Assembly (NCBI RefSeq): GCF_000019785.1
Contig: NC_010524.1
Span: 4,638,001-4,702,000, forward strand
Source of the DNA: Leptothrix cholodnii SP-6
Lineage (GTDB): Bacteria; Pseudomonadota; Gammaproteobacteria; Burkholderiales; Burkholderiaceae_C
Direction: 5' to 3'
DNA length: 64,000 bases
Shown here in pieces: positions 24,561 through 33,876 of the stretch (its first letter is position 1; each line of letters begins with the position of its first letter). The notes under the pieces were generated by a model. It saw only the letters and a list, made by a program, of their open reading frames with translations. It ran no database searches and had not been told where the DNA came from. The position numbers and the translations under genes were made by a program.

Positions 24561-25448
24561 ATGACCGACAACAAGCGAATCCAGTTCGTCATCGACATCG
24601 CCGCACCGGTGCCTGTCGTGTTCGGCACGATGCTCGATCCGCAGGCGTACCGAGACTGGACGACCGCGTTTGCCGAAGGTTCGTACTACACCGGATCGTG
24701 GCAGCAAGGCCAGCCGATCAGGTTCATGGCGCCGACAGGCGACGGCATGGTGTCCGAGATCGCGGAGCATCGCATCGACGAGTTCACGTCGATCCGCCAC
24801 CTCGGGACCATCGTCGACGGTGTCGAAGACACGACCAGCGAGTCGGTCCGTGCCTGGGCTCCGGCCTACGAGAACTACACGTTCACGGCCACGGCCCACG
24901 GCACCCGGCTGGTGGTCGATCAGGACGTGACCGAGGCCTTCGAGCCGTACGTCGCCCAGGCTTGGCCGAAGGCGCTGCAACGACTCAAGGTGTTGTGCGA
25001 GACGGCGCCTGCCGCCCGCAGCTTCATCCATTCACGGCTGATCGACGCGACGCCGGCGCAGGTCTTCGACGCCTTCTCGCACCCCGAGCGCCTGGCCCGC
25101 TGGTGGGGCCCGGACGGGTTCTCGAGCACCTTCGAGCGCTTCGATCTGCGAGCCGGAGGGGCGTGGCAGTTCGTGATGCACGGGCCCGATGGTGCCCGCT
25201 ATCTCAACACCAACGTCTTCACCCGCGTCGAGCCGCCCGACCGGGTCGAGATCGAGCACCTGTCCGAAGACCACCACTTCATTCTCGAGATCACGTTCTC
25301 CGGCCAGGGGAACCAGACGCTTGTCGGCTGGCGACAGACCTTCGATTCGGTGGCGCACAGGCAGCTGATCGCGCCCTGGGTCGAGCCCGCCAACGAGCAG
25401 AACCTCGATCGCCTGCAACGCGAAGTCGCGCGCTTCAAGCCGACCTGA
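24561..25448 (+). CDS. double SRPBCC (AHSA1-type) domain protein
   Basis: The 295-residue product has two START/SRPBCC-like domains. The first (residues 1-150) begins IQFVIDIAAPVPVVFGTMLDPQAYRDW; the second (about 155-295) begins FIHSRLIDATPAQVFDAFSHPERLARWWGPDGF, with the GWRQTFDS pattern typical of Aha1-like proteins. SRPBCC domains bind hydrophobic ligands, and the ligand here is unknown. It is the first of three short co-directional genes (SRPBCC, VOC, DUF1801), a combination often seen in stress or detoxification settings. Its start at ATG 24561 has GAGGCACCC upstream. Confidence 0.78.
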   Translation: MTDNKRIQFVIDIAAPVPVVFGTMLDPQAYRDWTTAFAEGSYYTGSWQQGQPIRFMAPTGDGMVSEIAEHRIDEFTSIRHLGTIVDGVEDTTSESVRAWAPAYENYTFTATAHGTRLVVDQDVTEAFEPYVAQAWPKALQRLKVLCETAPAARSFIHSRLIDATPAQVFDAFSHPERLARWWGPDGFSSTFERFDLRAGGAWQFVMHGPDGARYLNTNVFTRVEPPDRVEIEHLSEDHHFILEITFSGQGNQTLVGWRQTFDSVAHRQLIAPWVEPANEQNLDRLQREVARFKPT

Positions 25449-25463
25449 AAGGCAGCAGACCCG

Positions 25464-25919
25464 ATGCTTCTCCGCATTCATCACGCAGCGATCATCTGCG
25501 CCGACTACCCGCTGTCGAAGCGGTTCTACACGCAGACGCTCGGCCTGAAGATCGTGGCCGAACACCATCGGCGCGAGCGCGATTCGCACAAGCTGGACCT
25601 GGCGCTGCCCGACGGATCGCAGATCGAGCTGTTCTCGTTTCCGGATCCGCCCTTGCGGCCCTCATACCCCGAGGCCCGTGGCCTGCGCCACCTGGCCTTT
25701 GCCGTTCAGGACATCGATCAGGCCAAGGCCGAGCTGGAATCGAAAGGCGTGGCCGTCGAGCCGATCCGCATCGACGAGTTCACCGGCCAGCGCTTCACCT
25801 TCTTCGCCGACCCGGACGGGTTGCCGCTCGAGCTGTACGAGGCTCAGGCGCGCATCCGCGATGATGCGGCCTGCAACGCCGACGGCACGGCACGACGGCA
25901 CGACCCGGACACCCCATGA
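25464..25919 (+). CDS. VOC-family (glyoxalase-like) protein
   Basis: The 151-residue product has one vicinal-oxygen-chelate domain. Metal ligands of the glyoxalase I fold can be placed at HHAAII (His near residue 6), ELF (Glu near 54), RHLAFAV (His near 75) and LELYE (Glu near 125). This resembles the YaeR/GloA2 group of small metal-dependent proteins. The N-terminal ADYPLSKRFYTQTLGLKIV segment is typical. The last 20 residues are charged and not part of the domain. It overlaps the DUF1801 gene start by four bases. Confidence 0.82.
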   Translation: MLLRIHHAAIICADYPLSKRFYTQTLGLKIVAEHHRRERDSHKLDLALPDGSQIELFSFPDPPLRPSYPEARGLRHLAFAVQDIDQAKAELESKGVAVEPIRIDEFTGQRFTFFADPDGLPLELYEAQARIRDDAACNADGTARRHDPDTP

Positions 25920-26308
25920 ACTCCATCGAAGTCGATGACTTTCTGACCGACCTTCAAATGCGCGACGAGGAGCGTTATGCCCTCGTCGAACGGTTGCGCA
26001 AGCTGATCCATTCGGTTGCGCCGCGCGTGCACGAAGAGGTCAAGTACGGCGGCTTGCTGTTCTCGGGGAAATCGCCGTTCTGCGGGCTGTTTTCATATGA
26101 GCGGCATGTCTCGCTCGAATTCAGCCGCGGCGCGGCCCTGCCGGACCGCCACCAGGTGCTGGAAGGCAACGGCAAGCTGCGGCGCCACATCAAGATCGAG
26201 AAGGTCGGCGATCTGTTCAAGAAGAATGTGCGCGAGTACGTCGAACTGGCCTTCTCGGCGGTTTCAAGCGCGAAAGACGCCAAGCCCGACGCATCCGCGC
26301 GCACCTGA
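25916..26308 (+). CDS. DUF1801-family protein
   Basis: The 130-residue product carries the DUF1801 pattern: RKLIHSVAPRVHEEVKYGGLLF, then CGLFSYERHVSLEFSRGA and RRHIKIEKVGDL. The fold is related to YdhG and has no firmly assigned activity. The ATG overlaps the preceding stop (ATGA), so it is co-translated with the VOC gene. A tail of about 15 residues rich in Ala, Lys and Asp follows the domain. Confidence 0.8.
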   Translation: MNSIEVDDFLTDLQMRDEERYALVERLRKLIHSVAPRVHEEVKYGGLLFSGKSPFCGLFSYERHVSLEFSRGAALPDRHQVLEGNGKLRRHIKIEKVGDLFKKNVREYVELAFSAVSSAKDAKPDASART

Positions 26309-26318
26309 GCCTGAGCAC

Positions 26319-26516
26319 TCAGAACGAAAGGGTCACGCCCAGCGACAGCAGGCGGGCGTTGCCGGAGTCGGTATCGAATGCCCACTTCGAGAAGTCGGCT
26401 GCGGCATCGAGCGAGAGATTGGGCATGAGCTGATAGCCCACGCCCAGGCCGCAATAGGCCTTGGTGTGGTTCTCGCTGTCGGACACGCTGAAGCCACCGA
26501 AGATCTTCATGCCGGC
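26319..26516 (-). pseudogene. C-terminal fragment of an outer-membrane beta-barrel protein
   Basis: The minus-strand frame reads MKIFGGFSVSDSENHTKAYCGLG and ends SLGVTLSF. Two or three amphipathic strands, a turn with Asn-Leu-Ser and the terminal Phe fit the end of a small OmpA-like/porin-family barrel. The frame upstream is open to 26570, but its sequence (MPATVAWLSHEPAHPSALAG) does not look like a barrel and no signal peptide can be found. I therefore read it as the tail of a lost gene. Confidence 0.5.
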
Positions 26517-26629
26517 AAGAGCCGACGGATGGGCGGGTTCGTGCGACAACCACGCAACAGTGGCCGGCAAACACGCTTGAGCCAGAATCGAAACCTCTGT
26601 TGTGCTGGTTGGATTGAAAGGTCTGGGAC

Positions 26630-27040
26630 ATGGCGATTGCTTGGCTCACCGTATTGAAAGCCGTCCCCTGGGTCGACGTGATCAGCAATGCCCCGAAAGT
26701 GGCCGATGGGGCCAAGAAGCTGTGGGGCAGCGTGGCCCGCAAGGCACCACCGGCAACCGCCGACGCCGGCCACACGGCAGGCCTGCCGGCGGGGCACAAG
26801 GTGGCGTCGCTGGCCGAACTCGAGATGCGGCTGGCGTCGGCCGAATCCGCCGCGGCGGACCTGCATCAGCAGATGCTGGTGTCGTCGGAGCTGATCCAGC
26901 AACTGGCCGAGCAGAACGCCCAGCTGATCGCGCGCATCGACGCCAACCGGGTGCGCGTGCGGTGGCTGACGGGCGTCACGGTGGCGCTCGGCGTGGTGGC
27001 CGTGACGGCGCTGGTGATGGTACTCGGACTGGCCGGCTGA
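26630..27040 (+). CDS. conserved hypothetical, coiled coil plus C-terminal membrane anchor
   Basis: The 136-residue product starts with MAIAWLTVLKAVPWVDVISNAPKV. It has a helical coiled coil at about residues 60-105 (LAELEMRLASAESAAADLHQ onward), and a single transmembrane segment at about 112-134 (GVTVALGVVAVTALVMVLGLAG) at the end. It is likely a tail-anchored inner-membrane protein. No function is assigned. It stands between the barrel fragment and a LysR gene transcribed towards it. Confidence 0.65.
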   Translation: MAIAWLTVLKAVPWVDVISNAPKVADGAKKLWGSVARKAPPATADAGHTAGLPAGHKVASLAELEMRLASAESAAADLHQQMLVSSELIQQLAEQNAQLIARIDANRVRVRWLTGVTVALGVVAVTALVMVLGLAG

Positions 27041-27070
27041 GCGCCCGCACGGCCCGCACCGGCACACGCG

Positions 27071-28003
27071 TCAGGGGCCGTCCTGGCGCTCGGCCGCCGC
27101 CGCCCAGTACGACGGCGCGCCGTAGCTGTGCTTGAGGAAGTCGATCCACAGGCGCACGCGCAGCGGCAGGTGCTTGGCGTGCGCAAACACGGCGTAGATG
27201 CCGTTGGGCGGCGCGGCAAAGGTGTCGAGCACGCTGACCAGTCGGCCCGAGCGCAGGTCGCCCTCGACCTCCCAGCTGCTGCGCCAGGCCAGGCCCAGGC
27301 CGGCCACGCACCAGGCGTGCAGCACCTGGCCGTCGGTGCAGTCGAGCCGGCCGGGCGGGCGCAGGTGCGCCACCTCGCCGTCGACCGTGAAGGCCCAGCC
27401 GCGCGACTGGCTGGCCTCGGAGCTGAGCGTCAGGCACTCGTGGCGCATCAGTTCGTTCGGGTGCGTGGGCATGCCGGCGCGCGCGAGGTAGGCGGGCGCG
27501 GCGACGCAGCGGCGGCGGTTGTCGGCCAGCCGCACCGAGATCAGGCTGGAGTCGGGCAGATCGCCCACGCGCACGGCGCAGTCGTAGCTCTCGTTGACCA
27601 TGTCGATCACGCGGTCGGACAGGTTCAGCGAGATGCGCACCTCCGGGTGCAGCGCCATGAAACGCGGCACCAGCGGCGCCACGTGGCGGCGCCCGAACCC
27701 GCCCGGCGCGGTGATGCGGATCAGGCCGCTGGCCTTGACGCCGCCGGCGCTGACGCTGGCTTCGGCGTTGGCCAGGTCGGCGAGCATGCGGTTGCAGTCT
27801 TCCAGGAAGGCGCTGCCCTCGTGCGTGAGGCTGATGCGCCGGGTGGTGCGCAGCATCAGCTTGACGCCCAGGCGGGCTTCGAGCGCGTCGATGCGCCGGC
27901 CGATCATCGCGGGCGCCACGCCCTCGCCGGCCGCGGCGGCGGTCAGGCTGCCCTTCTGGGCGACGGCCACGAAGGCTTCGATCTGGGTCAGGCGGTCGGC
28001 CAT
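27071..28003 (-). CDS. LysR-family transcriptional regulator
   Basis: From ATG 28003 the 310-residue protein begins MADRLTQIEAFVAVAQKGSL, with the helix-turn-helix TAAAAGEGVAPAMIGRRIDALEARLG. A substrate-binding domain follows from about residue 90. Longer in-frame starts upstream add a non-conserved leader and are not needed. It is divergent from the haloacid dehalogenase and malate synthase G genes, so it probably responds to a small organic acid and controls that pair; the intergenic region is 97 bases. Effector unknown. Confidence 0.85.
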   Translation of the reverse strand: MADRLTQIEAFVAVAQKGSLTAAAAGEGVAPAMIGRRIDALEARLGVKLMLRTTRRISLTHEGSAFLEDCNRMLADLANAEASVSAGGVKASGLIRITAPGGFGRRHVAPLVPRFMALHPEVRISLNLSDRVIDMVNESYDCAVRVGDLPDSSLISVRLADNRRRCVAAPAYLARAGMPTHPNELMRHECLTLSSEASQSRGWAFTVDGEVAHLRPPGRLDCTDGQVLHAWCVAGLGLAWRSSWEVEGDLRSGRLVSVLDTFAAPPNGIYAVFAHAKHLPLRVRLWIDFLKHSYGAPSYWAAAAERQDGP

Positions 28004-28100
28004 GGGGTGCGTGGGCGTGGGTTGATTCGTGCATCCAGTGCACGAATCCATGCACTTTTGCTTTGGTAATGCAGAGCGAAGTATCGAATAAAGTTTCGAC

Positions 28101-28820
28101 ATGGACAAACCCACGCCCCGCCCGAACGCCGTTGCCCAGCCGGCCGCCGTGCTGTTCGACGCTTACGGCACGCTGTTCGACGTCTACAGCGTCGGCCTGC
28201 TGGCCGAGCAGCTGTTCCCGCAGCGTGGCGAGGCGCTGTCGCTGCTGTGGCGCGACAAGCAGATCGAATACACCCGGCTCGTGACCATGAGCGCGGCCGA
28301 CGGCAGCCGCTACCGGCCGTTCTGGGAGATCACCCGCGCCGCGCTGCGCTTTGCCTGCCAGCGGCTCGGCCTGACCTTGACCGACGCAGCCGAAGAGCGG
28401 CTGATGAACCAGTACCGCAGCCTGAGCGCCTTCCCGGACGTGCGCGAGGTGCTGCAGGCGCTCAAGGCGCGTGGCGTGCCGACCGGCATCCTGAGCAACG
28501 GCGACCCGGCGATGCTGGGCATCGCGGTGCGCAGCGCGGGGCTGGAGAGCCTGCTGGATCACGTCATCAGCGTCGAGCCGGTGCGCGCCTTCAAGACCGA
28601 TGCACGCGCCTACGCGCTGGGCCCGCAGACGCTCGGCCTGGCTGCCCGCCAGATCCTGTTCGTCTCCAGCAACGGCTGGGACGCCATCGGCGCCACCTGG
28701 TACGGCTACACCACGCTGTGGGTCAACCGCGCCGGCCTGCCGCTGGAACAGCTCGACACCGAGCCCGGCCGCATCGGCAGCAGCCTGCACGACGTGCTGG
28801 GTTTCTTCCCGGCGCGCTGA
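28101..28820 (+). CDS. haloacid dehalogenase, type II (L-2-haloacid dehalogenase-like)
   Basis: The 239-residue protein has the HAD motifs in order: nucleophile Asp20 in FDAYGTLFD, the Ser/Asn site in LSNGDP (131-136), Lys165 in AFKTD, and the acidic box SSNGWDAIGA (189-198). The SSNGWDA form with Asn is characteristic of the L-2-haloacid dehalogenase subgroup, which hydrolyses chloroacetate or 2-chloropropionate to the hydroxy acid. With chloroacetate the product is glycolate. Malate synthase G lies 66 bases downstream on the same strand. Substrate is inferred from the motif form; other type II HAD enzymes cannot be excluded. Confidence 0.82.
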   Translation: MDKPTPRPNAVAQPAAVLFDAYGTLFDVYSVGLLAEQLFPQRGEALSLLWRDKQIEYTRLVTMSAADGSRYRPFWEITRAALRFACQRLGLTLTDAAEERLMNQYRSLSAFPDVREVLQALKARGVPTGILSNGDPAMLGIAVRSAGLESLLDHVISVEPVRAFKTDARAYALGPQTLGLAARQILFVSSNGWDAIGATWYGYTTLWVNRAGLPLEQLDTEPGRIGSSLHDVLGFFPAR

Positions 28821-28886
28821 ATCCGGCCGCTGATCCCGTCTTCGTCTTACCCTTTCGCCATTTCCTTGCCCTCAGAGGTTCGCACC

Positions 28887-31091
28887 ATGAACTCACGCAC
28901 CCCCATCCACGGCCTGCAAGTGGCCACCGAGCTGTTCCGTTTCATCGAAGGCGAAGTGCTGCCCGGCACCGGCGTGTCGAGTTCGGAGTTCTGGGCCGGC
29001 TTCGACCACATCGTCGCCGACCTGGCGCCCAAGAACGCCGCGCTGCTGGCCGAGCGTGACCGCATCCAGAGCGCGATGGACGCCTGGCACAGCGCCAACC
29101 CCGGCCCGATCACCGACATGCCGGCGTATCGCGCGCATCTGGAGCAGATCGGCTACCTGGTGCCGGTGCCCGCCAACGTGCAGGTCACCACCGCCAACGT
29201 CGACGCCGAACTGGCGCTGCAGGCCGGCCCGCAGCTGGTGGTGCCGATCATGAACGCGCGCTACGCGCTCAACGCCGCCAACGCGCGCTGGGGCAGCCTG
29301 TACGACGCGCTGTACGGCACCGACGCGATCTCCGAGGCCGACGGCGCCGAGCGCGCCGGCGGCTACAACCCGGTGCGCGGCGCCAAGGTCATCGCCTACG
29401 CGCGTCAGGTGCTCGACAACGCCGCGCCGCTGGTCAACGCCAGCCACGTCAATGCCACCGGCTACGCCATCGAGGCCGGCCAGCTGGTCGTCAGCATGGC
29501 CGGTGGCGTGCTCACCGGCCTGGCCGATCCGGCCCAGCTGGTCGGCTACACCGGCGACGCCGCCGCGCCGAAGTCGGTGCTGCTGGTGCACAACGGCCTG
29601 CACCTGGACATCCAGATCGACCGCAGCACGACCATCGGCAAGAGCGACGCCGCCGGCATCAGCGATGTCGTCGTCGAATCGGCGCTGTCGACCATCCTCG
29701 ACCTCGAAGACTCGATCGCCGCGGTCGATGCCGAGGACAAGGTGCTGGCCTACCGCAACTGGCTCGGCATCCAGCTCGGCACGCTGACCGAAGAGGTCGC
29801 CAAGGGTGGCAAGACCTTCACGCGCCGCCTCAACGCCGACCGCATCTACACCGCGCCCGACGGCTCGGGCGAGGTCAAGCTGCACGGCCGCTCGCTGATG
29901 TTCCTGCGCAATGTCGGCCATCTGATGACGAACCCGGCGGTGCTGTGGGGCCCCGAGGGCCGCGAGATTCCGGAAGGCATCCTCGACGCCGTGGTCACCA
30001 CCACGATCGCGCTGCACGACCTGAAGCGCCACGGCATCAACGGCCTGAGCAACAGCCGCACCGGCAGCATCTACATCGTCAAGCCCAAGATGCACGGCCC
30101 AGCCGAAGTGGCCTTTGCCGCCGAGCTGTTCAGCCGCGTCGAGCTGCTGCTGGGCCTGCCCGACAGCACCGTCAAGCTCGGCATCATGGACGAGGAGCGC
30201 CGCACCAGCGTCAACCTGAAGGCCTGCATCGCCGCCGCTTCGAGCCGCGTCGCCTTCATCAACACCGGCTTCCTCGACCGCACCGGCGACGAGATGCACA
30301 CCGCCATGCTGGCCGGCCCGATGATGCGCAAGGGCGACATCAAGGGCAGCGCCTGGATCGCCGCCTACGAGCGCCGCAACGTGCTGATCGGCCTCTCCTG
30401 CGGCCTGCGTGGCCGCGCGCAGATCGGCAAGGGCATGTGGGCCATGCCCGACCTGATGGCCGCGATGCTGGAGCAGAAGATCGGCCACCCCAAGGCCGGT
30501 GCCAACACCGCCTGGGTGCCGAGCCCGACCGCCGCGACGCTGCACGCGCTGCACTACCACCAGGTCAGCGTGGCCGCGGTGCAGCAGCAGATCGAGCAGT
30601 CCGGCGAAGCGGCCGACCCGGCCATCAGCGAGACGCTGCTGACCAACCTGCTGACGATTCCGGTCGTCGCCGAAGCCAAGTGGAGCGCCACCGAGCGCCA
30701 GCAGGAGATCGACAACAACGCCCAGGGCATCCTGGGTTACGTGGTGCGCTGGGTCGACCAGGGCGTGGGCTGCTCCAAGGTGCCCGACATCAACGGCGTC
30801 GGCCTGATGGAAGACCGCGCCACCCTGCGCATCAGCAGCCAGCACATCGCCAACTGGCTGCACCACGGCGTGGTGACCGAAGCGCAGGTGCGCGAGACCT
30901 TTGCCCGCATGGCCGCGGTGGTGGACGGCCAGAACGCCGGCGACCCGCTCTACAAGGCCATGGCCGGCAACCCGGACTGCGCGGCCTATCAGGCGGCGCT
31001 GGACCTGGTGTTCAAGGGCAAGGAGCAGCCGAGTGGGTACACCGAGCCGCTGCTGCATGCGTGGCGGTTGAAGGTGAAGGCGGCGGCTTGA
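28887..31091 (+). CDS. glcB: malate synthase G
   Basis: The 734-residue protein is full length for the single-chain G isoform. It shows [18 protein letters not shown], the catalytic-barrel segments [20 protein letters not shown] and [31 protein letters not shown] and [20 protein letters not shown] with the catalytic acid. It condenses glyoxylate with acetyl-CoA to malate in the glyoxylate/glycolate pathway. The start at ATG 28887 is preceded by CAGAGGTTCG. A terminator follows at 31114-31139. It is probably co-transcribed with the dehalogenase gene. Confidence 0.97.
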   Translation: MNSRTPIHGLQVATELFRFIEGEVLPGTGVSSSEFWAGFDHIVADLAPKNAALLAERDRIQSAMDAWHSANPGPITDMPAYRAHLEQIGYLVPVPANVQVTTANVDAELALQAGPQLVVPIMNARYALNAANARWGSLYDALYGTDAISEADGAERAGGYNPVRGAKVIAYARQVLDNAAPLVNASHVNATGYAIEAGQLVVSMAGGVLTGLADPAQLVGYTGDAAAPKSVLLVHNGLHLDIQIDRSTTIGKSDAAGISDVVVESALSTILDLEDSIAAVDAEDKVLAYRNWLGIQLGTLTEEVAKGGKTFTRRLNADRIYTAPDGSGEVKLHGRSLMFLRNVGHLMTNPAVLWGPEGREIPEGILDAVVTTTIALHDLKRHGINGLSNSRTGSIYIVKPKMHGPAEVAFAAELFSRVELLLGLPDSTVKLGIMDEERRTSVNLKACIAAASSRVAFINTGFLDRTGDEMHTAMLAGPMMRKGDIKGSAWIAAYERRNVLIGLSCGLRGRAQIGKGMWAMPDLMAAMLEQKIGHPKAGANTAWVPSPTAATLHALHYHQVSVAAVQQQIEQSGEAADPAISETLLTNLLTIPVVAEAKWSATERQQEIDNNAQGILGYVVRWVDQGVGCSKVPDINGVGLMEDRATLRISSQHIANWLHHGVVTEAQVRETFARMAAVVDGQNAGDPLYKAMAGNPDCAAYQAALDLVFKGKEQPSGYTEPLLHAWRLKVKAAA

Positions 31092-31113
31092 TCGAGGTGA
31101 TCACCGCATGACG

Positions 31114-31139
31114 ACGGCGCCCTGCGGGGCGCCGTTTTT
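31114..31139 (+). terminator. Rho-independent terminator of glcB
   Basis: ACGGCGCCC at 31114-31122 pairs with GGGCGCCGT at 31127-31135 around a four-base loop, followed by a run of T from 31135. It lies 23 bases after the glcB stop and touches the end of the convergent res-like gene, so it separates the two converging transcripts. Confidence 0.88.
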
Positions 31140-33876
31140 ACTTCGTGCGCTGCGCAAAGCCCAGAAAATCCGTCAGGCGCTTGTCTTCTGTGACTTGGTC
31201 GTGCGGAATCAGCAGGTACTTCCACGGCTTGGCGCCCACGCTGTGTGCGTGCGTCGAAGCGTGGTGACACCACAGCGCACCGGCTTGCGCCTTGGCAAGG
31301 ACATCAGCCGCCTGAAGTTCATTGCGCGCCTTGGTCTCGACCATCAATACATACTGCGGTGTTTCAGCCACGAAGTCAGGCACGTATTCCGGCTGCTCAG
31401 TACCCAGCTTGTAGAAGATCTGAAACTGACCCTTGGCCGGTTTGAACCACTTTTCGGCGTCGCGCTCCAGGATCACGGTAAAGCGCCGCTCGGTATCGGA
31501 ATCGAACTTCTGCAGCGGATACAAGCACTTGTTGAATGACCCGAACACCATCTGCTTGATGCGGCCGGGCTCGTCCACGGTCTCGCGGTAGTTGCGCACA
31601 GGCTGGCCCACAGCCACGGTGTAGGTGGGCTCTTTCAAGGCCGTGAATCCGCGCCGCACTTCAACCGCATATTCGGTAGCCGACTCGTAGAAATGCTCCG
31701 CCATCTGGGCGTGGATGTTCTTTGCAATCACAAGCCGATCCAGGTCGAGCACATTGCGCACGTCGTTCTCGTCGCTCAGATAGCTGCGCAAGTGCGCCAC
31801 CATCTGGCCCGCCAGGTCATACAAGAGGCTGGCGTGCACGGTGTAGTCGATGTCGTCGAAATCGATCAGCGCGTGGACGATATAGTCCTCCAGCCGGCGC
31901 TCGGCGCGCCCGCTTTGGGCTGACAGCGTGAACTGCGCGTGTGTGCGCAGCGTCTGCCCGACCAGTGAGCGGTCTTTCGGCTGCAGGTGCAGTCCGGCCA
32001 CGTCCAGCGTGAAGGGCTTGAACCCGCTCGTGACCACGCCTTTAGGCACCACGGCAATGCGTGGGATGTCGATGGTCTGGCGCACCACCACGTCCACCGT
32101 GCGGCGGATCACGTCGGCCAGATCTAGTTCGAGGGGCGCATCGGCGCCGCTCAACAGGCTGGCTTGCACGGGCGGCAAGCGCTCCTTCACCTCGTCGGCG
32201 ATCTGCGCCTGCAACTGCGGCGTCAGGAACGCACGGCGAGTGGGCGCGTCTTGCGTGCGGGTCTCGTAACGCCCCATCGCCTCCATCACCAGCGCGCAAG
32301 CCTCGAACTCCTGCGGCGCGCTGAAAACAGAAGCAGCGGTGACCGGGCTTGCGTTGGCGTAGGCTGGTGAATCGGTGCCCGTGTTCAACGCCTCATCAGC
32401 CGGCCCCAGGAGGCTCACCAGATTGGGCTTGACCGTCATGCTGATGCTGCGTTCATCGACCGCACCCGGCGCTTCCAGGATCAGCGTTTTCAATCGGATC
32501 GACGAATCAGCCCGATTGGCGTCGTCGATGATTTCCTGAAACCGGTCGTGCGCAATGATGTTGAGCCGGTCGACCGCATCCACGCCGGTGCGCTTGCCAT
32601 ACGGCAGCCGCAGGCCCCGACCGATCGACTGCTCCACCAGCGTGCGTGCATTGGCCGCACGCAAGGGCACGATGGTGTACAGATTGGTGACGTCCCAGCC
32701 TTCTTTGAGCATGTTGACGTGGATGACGATCTCGGTCGGCTCGTTCACGCTCTCAACCGCCAGCAGCCGACGGATCATTTCCTCTTCTTCGGCGCCGGAT
32801 TTGCTGCTGTCCACCTGGATGACCTTGTGGCGGTAGCGGCCGCCAAAAAAATCATCTCTCTGCAGCGAGGCCAGCAAAGCGCCGGCGTGTGTGGTGTCGC
32901 GCGCAATCACCAGCATGAAAGGCTTGACCACTTTCACACCCTGCATGCGCGCATAGGTATTCAATTCGACCTTGGTGGCCTCGTGCATGCGCACGCCGTC
33001 TTGCAGCTTGACGCGCTCCACCTCTTCGGGCGGCATGTTGCGCGCGTCGAAGTTGCGCTGCGTCACCACCGCCGGCTCTTTCACGAAGCCATCTTCCATC
33101 GCCCGGGCCAGTGGGTAATCCATCACCACGTTCTTGAAGGCAACCGGGCCTTTGGTGGTTTCGGTGAACGGTGTGGCCGTCAATTCGAGGCCGATCAGCG
33201 GCTTCAATTCATTGATGGCGCGCAGCCCCGCCGTGGCGCGGTAGCGATGCGATTCATCCATCAACAGCACCAGATCGGGCAGGCCGGCCAGGTAATCGAA
33301 ATAGCTCTGGCCGATGTACTCGCTCAGGCGCTTGATGCGTGGCGCCCTGCCGCCGCGCACCTCGGTCGCGATCTTGGCGATGTTGAAGATGTTGATCGTC
33401 ACCGGCGAGAGCAAATCGCCCAGCGCCTGGGCGCGCTCCTCGTAGTTGTCACCGGTGATGATCTCGGGCGGATGAGAGGTGAACTCGGCCACGCCCTTGA
33501 ACACGTACTTGGGCGTGTTGGGCGTGAAGTCACCGGTCAGCTTGTCATAGATCGTCAGGTTGGGCGCCAGCACGAAGAAGTGCTTGATGCCGTGCGCCTG
33601 GAACAGGTAGCTGATGAACGCCCCCATCAAGCGCGTCTTGCCCACGCCGGTGGCGAGCGCAAAACACAGCGACGGAAACTCGCGCTCAAAGTCCTGCAGC
33701 GTCGGAAACTGGCCCTTCAAGGTGTCGAGCACCGCTGCCACGTCGGCGGCATCGCGGTCATGTTGGAGCATGCCGGGGCTGGCGTCGATCGCTCGGGCCA
33801 ATCTGGCCAGGGATTCGGATTGCGGTTGGCGCAGGCTCAAGCGGCCCGCGATGGCATTGACTTCGCGCTGACTCAT
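31138..33876 (-). CDS. Res-like helicase-nuclease (type III restriction subunit R family)
   Basis: The 912-residue protein has helicase motifs in order: Walker A ATGVGKT (75-81), DESH box (207-210), LTATPF (233-238), NMLKEGWDVTNL (motif V, near 388-399) and motif VI SIGRGLR (417-423). The C-terminus has a PD-(D/E)xK-like nuclease pattern with Asp834 in VPDF and E847-x-K849 in VETKAR. This is the layout of type III restriction enzymes and related DEAD-family nucleases: ATP-driven tracking on DNA, then cleavage. It is the last gene of the five-gene operon; its ATG overlaps the rhuM-like stop by four bases. All motifs look intact. Confidence 0.9.
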   Translation of the reverse strand: MSQREVNAIAGRLSLRQPQSESLARLARAIDASPGMLQHDRDAADVAAVLDTLKGQFPTLQDFEREFPSLCFALATGVGKTRLMGAFISYLFQAHGIKHFFVLAPNLTIYDKLTGDFTPNTPKYVFKGVAEFTSHPPEIITGDNYEERAQALGDLLSPVTINIFNIAKIATEVRGGRAPRIKRLSEYIGQSYFDYLAGLPDLVLLMDESHRYRATAGLRAINELKPLIGLELTATPFTETTKGPVAFKNVVMDYPLARAMEDGFVKEPAVVTQRNFDARNMPPEEVERVKLQDGVRMHEATKVELNTYARMQGVKVVKPFMLVIARDTTHAGALLASLQRDDFFGGRYRHKVIQVDSSKSGAEEEEMIRRLLAVESVNEPTEIVIHVNMLKEGWDVTNLYTIVPLRAANARTLVEQSIGRGLRLPYGKRTGVDAVDRLNIIAHDRFQEIIDDANRADSSIRLKTLILEAPGAVDERSISMTVKPNLVSLLGPADEALNTGTDSPAYANASPVTAASVFSAPQEFEACALVMEAMGRYETRTQDAPTRRAFLTPQLQAQIADEVKERLPPVQASLLSGADAPLELDLADVIRRTVDVVVRQTIDIPRIAVVPKGVVTSGFKPFTLDVAGLHLQPKDRSLVGQTLRTHAQFTLSAQSGRAERRLEDYIVHALIDFDDIDYTVHASLLYDLAGQMVAHLRSYLSDENDVRNVLDLDRLVIAKNIHAQMAEHFYESATEYAVEVRRGFTALKEPTYTVAVGQPVRNYRETVDEPGRIKQMVFGSFNKCLYPLQKFDSDTERRFTVILERDAEKWFKPAKGQFQIFYKLGTEQPEYVPDFVAETPQYVLMVETKARNELQAADVLAKAQAGALWCHHASTHAHSVGAKPWKYLLIPHDQVTEDKRLTDFLGFAQRTK

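Noticed and set aside
28893..31058. 721-codon frame antisense to malate synthase G
   Set aside because: The opposite strand holds an unmistakable full-length glcB; the antisense product is low-complexity and is a codon-bias shadow.
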